Source: Chryseosolibacter histidinae (GTDB taxonomy: Bacteria; Bacteroidota; Bacteroidia; Cytophagales; Cyclobacteriaceae). Taken from it: a DNA stretch of 64,000 bases. The position numbers were made by a program, and so were the translations under genes. Shown in pieces: positions 22,122 to 30,174 of this stretch (position 1 is the first letter of the stretch; each line of letters opens with the position of its first letter). The DNA lies in assembly GCF_018598225.1 (NCBI RefSeq), contig NZ_JAHESF010000016.1, positions 88,499 through 152,498 on the forward strand, written 5' to 3'. The notes under the pieces are model-generated. The model ran no database searches, was not told the origin of the DNA, and saw nothing but the letters and a program-made list of their open reading frames with translations.

Positions 22122-24203
22122 TCAGTATGATCCATGATATTTCCTGAGTCCCCACTCCGCACTCACTAACAGCAGCAATAACCAGAACACCCATTTCAGG
22201 TTGATGATGGAGTCGTAGGTCTCCTCGCTGTGGATCACGCTCTGTGCTTGTGTTTGCTGAAGGTAGTTCTTCAGGTTTTCAGTATCGCTGGCTTTAAAGA
22301 ATTTTCCGCCGGTGGAGGCGGAGAGCTTGCGCAGCAGGTCGAAGTCGGCGGTAAGGTTTTGAAGCTCGATCTGCCGTTCAACCACAGCAAATTCTCCCCG
22401 TACCTCTTCTGATTTCTGGTTGATGACCGTTCTTGACCGGTAGCGGTATACGCCCTCTTTCAAACCACCGATCTGGTACCGGATGTTGCCCGGGCTGGTC
22501 ACATAGGTGTATTGATTTTTCTTTCCCCTTTCTTCGGTGATATCTATCTCAATGGTGTTGCCATATACGGGCTCGAAGATATCGTTGTAGACCTGGCTTT
22601 CGAACACAACAGGTTCGGTATCTGAAAACTCCTGTTGCAGCGGATAACTTCTGAATTTGCGTTTGTCGTCCGTGGTGCTCAGGAACTGGATCAGCTTGCC
22701 GAAAACTTCATCGAATGCTGCGGTGCCTTCTGTGCGGTCGAATTCATTCAGCCTCCAGCGCCACAGGCCTTCGCCCAGCATGAAGGCGATCTTGCGCGAA
22801 TCCTTCACGTCAATGGCGATCAGCGGCTTCTCGGTGGAGACGCTGCCTACGCGCTGATAGAGCAACGGTGTTGCGCTCACCGGCATCTGGAGCTTGCCGT
22901 AGTGAACCGAGACCGGTGGGTAGCTGGCAACCACGGAATTTGTTTCGGCCGACAGCGAGAAATTCGAGAAAGCAGGATTTACAACGGGAGTAACTTCATC
23001 GAAGTCCCTGGGCGTATTGTCAAATTTTACCGGCATATTCTGCTTCGCGATGCCGGGAAGGTCTGACGTTTGGCCGAGGATAAAAAACAACGATGTTCTG
23101 CTGTTGGCGAAACTCTGGAAGAGGTTGTTGGTCCTCGAACGCAGGTCGGGCGACTGATGAAAGATAGCCAGGTCGATATTGTCTGGCCTGAGCACGCTGG
23201 CCTGCTGCTCGCTTACCCCGGGGATGTGGAGCAGAAACTCATAGTTGGAATTTTTGTCGATCACCTCGCGCAGCGCCTTAATGTCAGGGTGAGGTGTTGC
23301 CGCCACCAGCAGGATCTTCTTCTTGCCTTCCACCACTTCAACAAACACCGATGACCGGTTGTTCTTGGTGTTGTGCTCGTTGGGATTGCTTTCTACCTGG
23401 ATGTCGTACTTCTGGATGCCCTGCTCGTCGGCCTGGGGTTGAAAGTCGAACACCATGAGCTGATCTCCCGTTGAGTTTTTGGTCTGCTTGTCGATGAGGC
23501 GGCCCCGTTTGAAAAGCGACACGGTGATGGGTTGTGCGCTCAGGTTCTTCACCTGCACTTCGGTGCGCAGGGGAAATTTGTTGCCCTGGTAGGCGATCTT
23601 GTTGTAAGCCACGTTCTTGATGGCAATATCGGAGCGTTGTGATGTGTCGCCAACGCCGATGGTGTGAACCGGGAAATTATAAGCAGCATACAGTGGCGAA
23701 AGGCCTGCGTTGTAAAGACCGTCTGAGACCAGAATAACGCCGGCCACATTCTTTCCTTCGTAACGGTTGCTCACACGTTTCAATGCACTGTTGAGATCCG
23801 AAGCCGTGGCGTTGTAACGGAAGCTCGTAACATCCTGCCCGGAGAGGTCGTGAACAACAGGCTCATAACCTTTTGCTTCAAGAATATTTTTGGTTTCCGT
23901 CAGGCTTTGCGCGAGCTTATTGCGTGCCGTTGAATCGGTGGTTTCGCGGATGGAGGCGGAGTTATCCTGGAGGATGACGAAGATCGGTTTTTCGAAGAGG
24001 TTGTTGATCTGCTTTACGATAGGGCCCAGCAGCAGGAATGCCAGGAACGACACCAGCACAGTGCGGCATCCAAAGAGGATCCAGTTGATCCTTTTGTTCC
24101 AGGGCTGCTTTGTGCGCAGGTACTGCACGGCAGCATATCCCAACCCCGCGATCACGCAAAGCACAATAAACTCCGGCGCCGACTCAAAAATGATTCTTTT
24201 CAT
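22122..24203 (-). CDS. VWA-type membrane protein (BatA/BatB-related)
   Basis: A 693-residue protein. Two N-terminal membrane helices (about 9-30 and 42-62) precede a von Willebrand A-like domain (about 72-215; VILQDNSASIRETTD carries a DxSxS-type start, and GVILVSDGLYN). A beta-sandwich region follows, then a class I amidotransferase-like stretch (KKILLVAATPHPDIKALREV), a long extracytoplasmic part, and a final helix (LKWVFWLLLLLVSAEW). The architecture matches uncharacterised Bacteroidota VWA proteins that work with MoxR ATPases. It sits upstream of no MoxR gene here; rarA precedes it on the same strand, 170 bases away across a repeat locus. Confidence 0.82.
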   Translation of the reverse strand: MKRIIFESAPEFIVLCVIAGLGYAAVQYLRTKQPWNKRINWILFGCRTVLVSFLAFLLLGPIVKQINNLFEKPIFVILQDNSASIRETTDSTARNKLAQSLTETKNILEAKGYEPVVHDLSGQDVTSFRYNATASDLNSALKRVSNRYEGKNVAGVILVSDGLYNAGLSPLYAAYNFPVHTIGVGDTSQRSDIAIKNVAYNKIAYQGNKFPLRTEVQVKNLSAQPITVSLFKRGRLIDKQTKNSTGDQLMVFDFQPQADEQGIQKYDIQVESNPNEHNTKNNRSSVFVEVVEGKKKILLVAATPHPDIKALREVIDKNSNYEFLLHIPGVSEQQASVLRPDNIDLAIFHQSPDLRSRTNNLFQSFANSRTSLFFILGQTSDLPGIAKQNMPVKFDNTPRDFDEVTPVVNPAFSNFSLSAETNSVVASYPPVSVHYGKLQMPVSATPLLYQRVGSVSTEKPLIAIDVKDSRKIAFMLGEGLWRWRLNEFDRTEGTAAFDEVFGKLIQFLSTTDDKRKFRSYPLQQEFSDTEPVVFESQVYNDIFEPVYGNTIEIDITEERGKKNQYTYVTSPGNIRYQIGGLKEGVYRYRSRTVINQKSEEVRGEFAVVERQIELQNLTADFDLLRKLSASTGGKFFKASDTENLKNYLQQTQAQSVIHSEETYDSIINLKWVFWLLLLLVSAEWGLRKYHGSY

Positions 24204-24250
24204 AACTCAATATAACGCTAAAGTATAGTCCCCGACAAGGGGATCCTTAA

Positions 24251-24368
24251 GGAGGTACGAGGTACGATCTACGAGGTACGATTTGTGCACTGCACCCTCC
24301 TTACTTCTTAAATTCTTACTCCTTTTTCTCCCCTTCTGACTCCTGGCTCCTGACTTCTGGCTTCTTCT
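24251..24368. repeat. Abutting heptamer-periodic repeats (GGTACGA and CTGACTC families)
   Basis: 24254-24283 reads GGTACGA GGTACGA TCTACGA GGTACGA. 24299-24368 is a longer imperfect tract of CTTACTC, CTGACTC, CTGGCTC, CTGACTT, CTGGCTT words. It fills the gap between rarA and the VWA gene, ending 6 bases before the rarA stop. Confidence 0.72.
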
Positions 24369-24373
24369 AATAA

Positions 24374-25642
24374 CTAATATCCATATTTCTCCTTCCACAA
24401 CCCGCGCAGATACTTCCGAAGCTCTTCCTCCCGGGCATTATTTCCCGGCTCGTAGAACTTCATGCCCTTGATCTGGTCGGGCAGGAACTCGGCCTGCACA
24501 AAATTGCCTTCATAACTGTGGGCATACTGGTAACCCTTTCCATACCCCATGTTCTTCATCAGTTTGGTAGGCGCATTCCGGATGGAGAGAGGCACCGGCA
24601 GGTCGCCCGTTTCATTCACGGTGCTGATGGCCTCGTTAATGGCCATATAGCTGGCGTTGCTCTTCGGAGATGCCGCAAGGTACACAGCGCACTGCGAGAG
24701 AATGATGCGGGCTTCGGGGTAGCCGATCACGTTGACGGCCTGGAACGTGCTGTTGGCGATCACCAGCGCAGTAGGGTTGGCGTTGCCGATGTCTTCCGAA
24801 GCCAGGATGAGCATTCGGCGGGCGATGAACTTCACATCTTCACCACCTTCAACCATTCGCGCCAGGTAGTAAACAGCGGCGTTGGGGTCGCTTCCGCGGA
24901 TGGATTTGATAAACGCCGAAATGATGTCGTAGTGCTGTTCGCCACTTTTGTCGTAGCGCGCAATGTGTTTCTGGGCCACTTCCATCACCAGCTGGTCGGT
25001 GATCTCGAAGTCGCCGGGAACAGAATCGGCCAGCAGCTCCACCAGGTTCAGCAGCTTGCGGCCGTCTCCCCCCGAGATGTTGAGCAGGGCATGATGCTCT
25101 TTTATTTCGATCTTCCTTTTTTTGAGCTCTTCGTCCCGCTCCAGGGCTTGCCTGACCAGGGCCAGCAGCTCTGCTTCGCCCAGTGCTTTCAGCGTATACA
25201 CCTGCGAGCGTGAGAGCAGCGCGGAGTTCACTTCAAAGGAAGGATTTTCAGTAGTGGCACCGATGAGGGTGATCACCCCTTTTTCAACGGCACCCAGCAG
25301 CGCATCCTGTTGTGATTTATTGAACCGGTGGATCTCGTCTATAAAGAGGATCGACCGTGAAGACAACCTGGCTTTCTCGATCACCTCCCGCACTTCCTTC
25401 ACACCCGCGCTTACGGCGCTCAAGGTGTAAAAAGGTTTCTTCACTTCATTGGCAATGATGTTGGCAATGGTGGTTTTGCCAACGCCGGGCGGCCCCCAGA
25501 GTATCATAGAGGGAACATTGCCCGTCTGGATGGCCTTACGGATCACGCCGCTGGCACCGGTCAGGTGTTCCTGGCCGATCAGCTCGTCGAGCTTCGTGGG
25601 ACGCATACGTTCTGCCAGGGGCGGGCGTGAATTCAGTAACAC
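24374..25642 (-). CDS. rarA: Replication-associated recombination protein A (RarA/MgsA)
   Basis: AAA+ ATPase of the clamp-loader class, 422 residues, acting at stalled forks and single-strand junctions. Walker A is GPPGVGKTT (50-58), Walker B LFIDEIHRFNKSQQDALL (about 95-112), and sensor 1 IGATTENPSFEVNSALLSR. The C-terminal tetramerisation part includes DPNAAVYYLARMVEGGEDVKFIARR in pieces and GYGKGYQYAHSYEG. The start is the GTG at 25642 (MLLNSRPPLAERMRPT), which gives the family N-terminus. Length and motifs are normal. Confidence 0.96.
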   Translation of the reverse strand: MLLNSRPPLAERMRPTKLDELIGQEHLTGASGVIRKAIQTGNVPSMILWGPPGVGKTTIANIIANEVKKPFYTLSAVSAGVKEVREVIEKARLSSRSILFIDEIHRFNKSQQDALLGAVEKGVITLIGATTENPSFEVNSALLSRSQVYTLKALGEAELLALVRQALERDEELKKRKIEIKEHHALLNISGGDGRKLLNLVELLADSVPGDFEITDQLVMEVAQKHIARYDKSGEQHYDIISAFIKSIRGSDPNAAVYYLARMVEGGEDVKFIARRMLILASEDIGNANPTALVIANSTFQAVNVIGYPEARIILSQCAVYLAASPKSNASYMAINEAISTVNETGDLPVPLSIRNAPTKLMKNMGYGKGYQYAHSYEGNFVQAEFLPDQIKGMKFYEPGNNAREEELRKYLRGLWKEKYGY

Positions 25643-25848
25643 GGATCAGCAGTTAAAATACAGTCAGCAAATTAACGAATACTCCAGTGCGAGAGTATAG
25701 CCCGGCAACTTTGTAAAAAATTATACCCGGTAATTTTTTCGGGTTCCTGCGCAAATAGGCCCCTCCCGAAACTTTGTTTTGGTTTTTTTTAAATAAATGG
25801 TAATACTGCGGTCAGAAACCCACCCCCTGGCCCATTGCATCCGGCGCG

Positions 25849-27378
25849 ATGCAACGTGATTTTTTTGTGCTAAAGAAGGCTGATAGGATTTTACCCCCGA
25901 TCGCTATGAAGATCTCGTATTTTATTTTTTTGGGATTCATGCTGATCCTCGTGTTGTTCTCCATCACTACCTACATCAATGTAAGGCAGTCAGAGAAGGT
26001 GAACGAGAACTCGGAGTGGTTTGCCAGGTCTACCACCATGGTGCGGAACAGCAACCGTTTTCAGCGGAATATCATGAACATGGTGAGCGGCCTGCGCGGG
26101 TACCTGTTCACGGGCGAGAACTATTTTATCGAATCGTATGACTCGGCTGCCATGGAGAACACAAATATCCTGGCCGAGCTTTCATTGCTCATTCCTGACA
26201 GCTCGCATCAGAAGAATGATTTTGACGAGATCGTGCGGCTCAACGACCGGTGGGTGAATGAGATCGCCCGTCCGCTGATCGAAGCCAAAAAAAGCGCCGG
26301 AACATCCGACAGCAGCACGGTTGCCTTCAATAAACTGTATCGCGAAAAGCTGGTGAGCGGCAGTGAGCGCAACATCAACAAGGCATTGCAGCAAAGATTC
26401 AAGGACTTCAGCAACTATGAATATGACCGCCGGGAGCAACGCAAGGCTGTGCTCACCGCTTCCATCGAGCAAACCCGGCAGATCTCTTTTTACCTTACCA
26501 CATTCTCGATCCTGCTGGGTGCCAGCATCGCTTTTTTTCTTGCCTACCGCATCTCTACCCGCATCATGGGCATGGTGAAGATGGCCGATGAGATCGCCGC
26601 CGGCAACTACGAGGTCTCCATGCAGGATCCAGGCACCGATGAGCTGGGGCAACTCGCACAATCGCTCAATCATATGGCGAAAGTATTGTCTGAGAACATC
26701 ACGTTGCTGAAAAGGAAGAATGAGGAGCTCGACCAGTTTGCGCACATCGTTTCGCACGATATGAAGGCGCCCCTGCGCGGCATCGACAACGTGATTACCT
26801 GGATCGAGGAAGATCATACCAAAGAGCTGTCGCCGAAAGTGAATGAGTACATCCAGCTGATCCGTGGCAGGCTGATCAGGGCCGAAAACCTCATCAAAGG
26901 CCTCTTATCTTATGCCCGCGTAGGCCGGGAGATGCCGATCCGCGAGCTGGTAGACCTGAACGTACTGATGCACGACATCCGCGAGAACCTGCCTTTGCGT
27001 GCAGGACTTACGTTAAGCATTCAGCCGAACCTGCCCCAGATCCTCACGGAACGGATCCCGCTGCAGCAGGTGTTGTCTAACCTCGTGAGCAACGCCATCA
27101 AGTATCACAACAAACCCGACGGCATCATCAAGGTCTATTACATGGATCAAAAAACACATTACGAGTTCTTTGTGGAAGACAATGGCCCCGGAATAGCGAG
27201 AAATTATCACGACAAGATCTTCGGCATTTTCCAAACCCTGCAGGAGCGCGACGCTTTTGAGAGCACCGGTATCGGGCTTGCCATCGTCAAGAAGATCCTT
27301 GACGACCGCAAGCAGATCATCCGGGTTACCTCTGATGCCGGGAAAGGTTCGATTTTTGCTTTTACGTGGCCCAAATAA
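25849..27378 (+). CDS. Sensor histidine kinase (CHASE3-HAMP-HisKA-HATPase)
   Basis: A 509-residue membrane kinase. TM1 is about 23-42. The CHASE3-like periplasmic four-helix sensor is about 45-210 (MNMVSGLRGYLFTGENYFIE is typical), TM2 about 214-235 and HAMP about 235-285. HisKA holds the phospho-acceptor His303 in AHIVSHDMKAPLRGI. The HATPase domain has NLVSNAIKYH, DNGPGIA and STGIGLAIVKKI. The response regulator starts 7 bases after the stop, so they form an operon. No output domain is linked, so the signal and target genes are unknown. An internal Met at residue 20 is an equally good start. Confidence 0.93.
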   Translation: MQRDFFVLKKADRILPPIAMKISYFIFLGFMLILVLFSITTYINVRQSEKVNENSEWFARSTTMVRNSNRFQRNIMNMVSGLRGYLFTGENYFIESYDSAAMENTNILAELSLLIPDSSHQKNDFDEIVRLNDRWVNEIARPLIEAKKSAGTSDSSTVAFNKLYREKLVSGSERNINKALQQRFKDFSNYEYDRREQRKAVLTASIEQTRQISFYLTTFSILLGASIAFFLAYRISTRIMGMVKMADEIAAGNYEVSMQDPGTDELGQLAQSLNHMAKVLSENITLLKRKNEELDQFAHIVSHDMKAPLRGIDNVITWIEEDHTKELSPKVNEYIQLIRGRLIRAENLIKGLLSYARVGREMPIRELVDLNVLMHDIRENLPLRAGLTLSIQPNLPQILTERIPLQQVLSNLVSNAIKYHNKPDGIIKVYYMDQKTHYEFFVEDNGPGIARNYHDKIFGIFQTLQERDAFESTGIGLAIVKKILDDRKQIIRVTSDAGKGSIFAFTWPK

Positions 27379-27385
27379 AACAAGT

Positions 27386-27811
27386 ATGGATAAGGTGATC
27401 AATATTCTGATGATTGAGGATGATACGCTGGATGTGATGGACACGCGGCGCACGCTCGACAGGATGAGCATTCTGTATAAAATGGAAGTTGCCAAGAATG
27501 GAGAAGAGGCGCTGGCGCTGCTCGGCAATGCACAAAAGGATGCTGCACCCAAACCCGATATCATTCTGCTCGACCTGAACATGCCCAAGATGAACGGAAT
27601 GGAATTTCTTCAGAACCTGCGGAGCATGGATCAGTGGAAAGACGTGAAGGTTTTTATCATCACCACTTCCGAAGAAAAAGAAGAAAGGGAGAGGGTGGCG
27701 AAGCTGGGCGTCTCCGGGTACATTGTAAAACCCCTGAAGTTCAATAACCCGTCTTCTATCGATTCGTTCAACCTGATGATCGACCTGATGAACATCAAGA
27801 ACAGGATCTAG
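27386..27811 (+). CDS. Single-domain response regulator
   Basis: A 141-residue CheY-like receiver without an output domain. The phospho-acceptor Asp63 is in ILLDLNMPKMNG, the acidic pair in IEDD (about 11-13), the switch Thr in IITTS, and the conserved Lys115 in GYIVKP. It resembles the Rcp1-type regulators that follow CHASE3 or phytochrome kinases. It is almost certainly the partner of the upstream kinase. The longer in-frame start inside the kinase gene is rejected. Its last 4 bases overlap the end of the convergent XRE gene. Confidence 0.93.
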   Translation: MDKVINILMIEDDTLDVMDTRRTLDRMSILYKMEVAKNGEEALALLGNAQKDAAPKPDIILLDLNMPKMNGMEFLQNLRSMDQWKDVKVFIITTSEEKEERERVAKLGVSGYIVKPLKFNNPSSIDSFNLMIDLMNIKNRI

Positions 27812-28146
27812 TCTGATGTTTTGGTGGTGGAAGATTTGATGGCGCTGCCGTTGTCATGCGCATCGATGCCGGCAAAAAATTCCTCCACCGTGAGCTTGTG
27901 GATGGACAGTACCTTGATCAGCGTTTTGATGGTGAAGTTCACCTTGCCTTTTTCCAGCCTCCAGTATTGAGCACGCGGAAGGTCGTAATCGAAGGCGAAG
28001 GTCTCGTGGCTCTTGTAGCCTTTCTGTATGCGGAGCTCGGTTAATTTTCGGCCAGCCTTTTCCAGTGTGCTTTCCAGGAGTTTGTCTTTTTTCACGTATC
28101 GGCTTGTGGTTTTCGCTGCCGCAATATTCAGAACATTGGCATACAT
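27808..28146 (-). CDS. XRE-family helix-turn-helix regulator
   Basis: A 112-residue protein with an HTH_3 domain at about 28-92 (KLTELRIQKGYKSHETFAFD, then LPRAQYWRLEKGKVNFTIKTL and VEEFFAGI). The N-terminal 25 residues are basic and unlike a domain. It overlaps the response regulator tail to tail by 4 bases (CTAG is shared by both stops). Such small XRE proteins are common in Cytophagales; the target is unknown. An internal ATG is not better placed. Confidence 0.85.
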   Translation of the reverse strand: MYANVLNIAAAKTTSRYVKKDKLLESTLEKAGRKLTELRIQKGYKSHETFAFDYDLPRAQYWRLEKGKVNFTIKTLIKVLSIHKLTVEEFFAGIDAHDNGSAIKSSTTKTSD

Positions 28147-28257
28147 TCATTACTCCATATAATAGCACATCGTAAAGCGAAAAAAAATATGCGCTCGTGG
28201 GGACGGTTCAGGCTTTGGCGCAGATTCGTTATCTTTAAGTAGATCAACCCTATACCC

Positions 28258-29724
28258 ATGAGATCCCTTGCTATTTCGCTCGTTTTCATGTGCGTTGCAT
28301 CAGCTTCCGTCTTCTCCCAGTCAAAGAATGTGTTGCAACTCCATCCCCGCAATCCCCACTATTTCATGTATCAGAATAAACCTATAGTCGTTGTGGGGTC
28401 TGGCGAACATTATGGCGCTGTGGTGAACCTCGACTTCGATTATAAAAAATACCTCGAAGCATTGTCGGCCTCCGGGTTGAACAATACCCGGCTGTTCGCT
28501 GGCGCCTACGTTGAAAAGACCGGCGACTTCGGGATCATGAAAAATACGCTGGCTCCCGCGGAAAACAGGCTGACACTTCCCTGGCGTAGAAGCAGTGTGC
28601 CGGGATATGCCCTGGGCGGAAACAAATTCGATCTCAACCAGTGGGATGAGGCCTACTTTGTACGTCTCAAGGATTTTATGGCCGAAGCTTCGCGCAGGGG
28701 TGTCATTGTGGAAGTGACGCTGTTCTCCGCACACTATGGCGGTGGATGGAACTACAGCGCGCTCAATCACAAGAACAATGTAAACCTCACAGACAGTGTT
28801 CAGTCGGCGCTGGCCAACACACTCGACAATGGCAACGTGCTCAAGCACCAGGAGAAGTATGTGCGCCGGGTGGTACGGGAGCTCAACATGTTCGATAACC
28901 TGTACTTCGAAGTGCAGAACGAACCGTGGGCGGACCAGAGCGACCTGGTGCTGAAACGCAACGAGTACGGCGATGCGAAAGACTGGCGTACAACGCTGCA
29001 GGTAGTGTCGCAACGGTCTAACGAATGGCAACGGAAAGTGGCGGGCTGGATCAGGGATGAGGAAAATAAGCTGGCCAATAAACACCTGATCTCGCAAAAC
29101 ATCGGCAACTTTCACTACCCGGTCACGGATGCGGACCCGAACATCTCTATTTTCAATTTTCACTATGCGCTGCCCGAAGCAGTGACAGAGAACTACCACC
29201 TCGATCGTGTGATCGGTTTTAACGAAACAGGTTTTGCAGGTCGCGCCGATGAAACCTATGGCAGACAGGCCTGGCGTTTTTTGATGGCAGGTGGTGCGTT
29301 GTTCAGCCAGCTCGACTATTCATTTTCTGCAGGCGCCGAGCTCGGCCAGGATACCACTTACAAAGCACCCGGCGGTGGCAGTCCCGAGCTGCGCAGGAGA
29401 TTGAGTGTGCTCAAACGTTTTTTCGAAAGCCTGAATTTCATCGATCTCAAACCAGATCACAACCTGGTGACCGCTGCGCCGGGAGCCGGCACCCAGGCCC
29501 TCAGTGATGGCAAAACACAGTGGGTCATCTATGTGGAACCCATGGCCACAAAACCTTACGACATCACGCTCAACCTCCCCAAAGGAAACTATCAGGCAGC
29601 GTGGATGGATGCTGTGACGGGTCAATCATTACAAGCCACCACGGTCAGCAACGGAAAGCTGCAGGTTCCCGCCGGCGCGAATGACAAAGTGGTGATCATC
29701 TCAAAAGCTGTTAAAAAGCCGTGA
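28258..29724 (+). CDS. Secreted clan GH-A glycoside hydrolase-like protein
   Basis: A 488-residue exported protein with signal peptide (about 1-21, ending VFSQ). A TIM-barrel glycosidase covers about 25-400: DNLYFEVQNEPWAD with Glu222 at the acid/base position and IGFNETGFAG with Glu323 at the nucleophile position, 101 residues apart. A C-terminal beta-domain follows (about 400-485; KPYDITLNLPKGNYQAAWMD), similar to the putative collagen-binding domain that follows DUF4038/GH140 enzymes. The GH family cannot be fixed by eye. It has a near-consensus box TATCTTTA at 28230. It belongs with the fucosidase and the 6-kb lipoprotein in a glycan-using lifestyle. Confidence 0.75.
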   Translation: MRSLAISLVFMCVASASVFSQSKNVLQLHPRNPHYFMYQNKPIVVVGSGEHYGAVVNLDFDYKKYLEALSASGLNNTRLFAGAYVEKTGDFGIMKNTLAPAENRLTLPWRRSSVPGYALGGNKFDLNQWDEAYFVRLKDFMAEASRRGVIVEVTLFSAHYGGGWNYSALNHKNNVNLTDSVQSALANTLDNGNVLKHQEKYVRRVVRELNMFDNLYFEVQNEPWADQSDLVLKRNEYGDAKDWRTTLQVVSQRSNEWQRKVAGWIRDEENKLANKHLISQNIGNFHYPVTDADPNISIFNFHYALPEAVTENYHLDRVIGFNETGFAGRADETYGRQAWRFLMAGGALFSQLDYSFSAGAELGQDTTYKAPGGGSPELRRRLSVLKRFFESLNFIDLKPDHNLVTAAPGAGTQALSDGKTQWVIYVEPMATKPYDITLNLPKGNYQAAWMDAVTGQSLQATTVSNGKLQVPAGANDKVVIISKAVKKP

Positions 29725-29767
29725 GTCTCTTCCGTGGACTGTCGACCGTCGATCATGGACTCTTCCC
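29724..29767. repeat. Single-arm heptamer-periodic repeat (GTCCACG family)
   Basis: CCGTGGA CTGTCGA CCGTCGA TCATGGA CTCTTCC, the same family as the loci at 4.1, 12.2 and 14.4 kb. It begins at the stop codon of the hydrolase. No inverted partner follows before padR. Confidence 0.7.
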
Positions 29768-29841
29768 AGACTGAGTGAAATATCGCACGTATTGCAAATG
29801 TTGAATAATCTTCGCTTATTTGCTTAACAAAATATAAGCAT

Positions 29842-30174
29842 ATGGCGAAAGAATACCTTGGCGAATTTGAGGAGCTGGTGCTGATGATGGTTGCGGCCTT
29901 GCAGGAAGATGCCTATGGTGCGGCCATCGCAGATGAGATTGAAACGCGGCTCAAACGTGAGGTGAATCTCAGTGCAGTACATGTGACCCTGTATCGCCTG
30001 GAAGATAAAGGATACATCCGCTCGAAGATGGGTGGTGAAACGAATGAGCGGGGAGGTCGCCGCAAACGGATCTACACCATTACCAGCGCAGGCCTTGCCA
30101 TACTGCGCACCATGCGGGATGCACGGCTCGAGATCTGGAAGATGATCCCCCAGTTTAAAATGTCAGGAATATGA
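29842..30174 (+). CDS. PadR family transcriptional regulator
   Basis: A 110-residue winged-helix repressor, the minimal PadR-s1 length. It has the family opening GEFEELVLMMVAALQEDAYG (residues 5-24), the recognition part VNLSAVHVTLYRLEDKGYI and the wing NERGGRRKRIYTIT. Its stop overlaps the ATG of the following permease (ATGA), so the two are translationally coupled. In Bacteroidota this PadR-permease pair is common, and the regulator probably represses its own operon. Confidence 0.93.
   Translation: MAKEYLGEFEELVLMMVAALQEDAYGAAIADEIETRLKREVNLSAVHVTLYRLEDKGYIRSKMGGETNERGGRRKRIYTITSAGLAILRTMRDARLEIWKMIPQFKMSGI

Noticed and set aside
27257..27385. Longer start for the response regulator inside the kinase gene
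   Set aside because: The added residues are the kinase sequence in another frame; the ATG at 27386 gives a clean receiver domain.
28321..29199. Long minus-strand frame inside the glycoside hydrolase
   Set aside because: Antisense shadow; no start signal, no family features.
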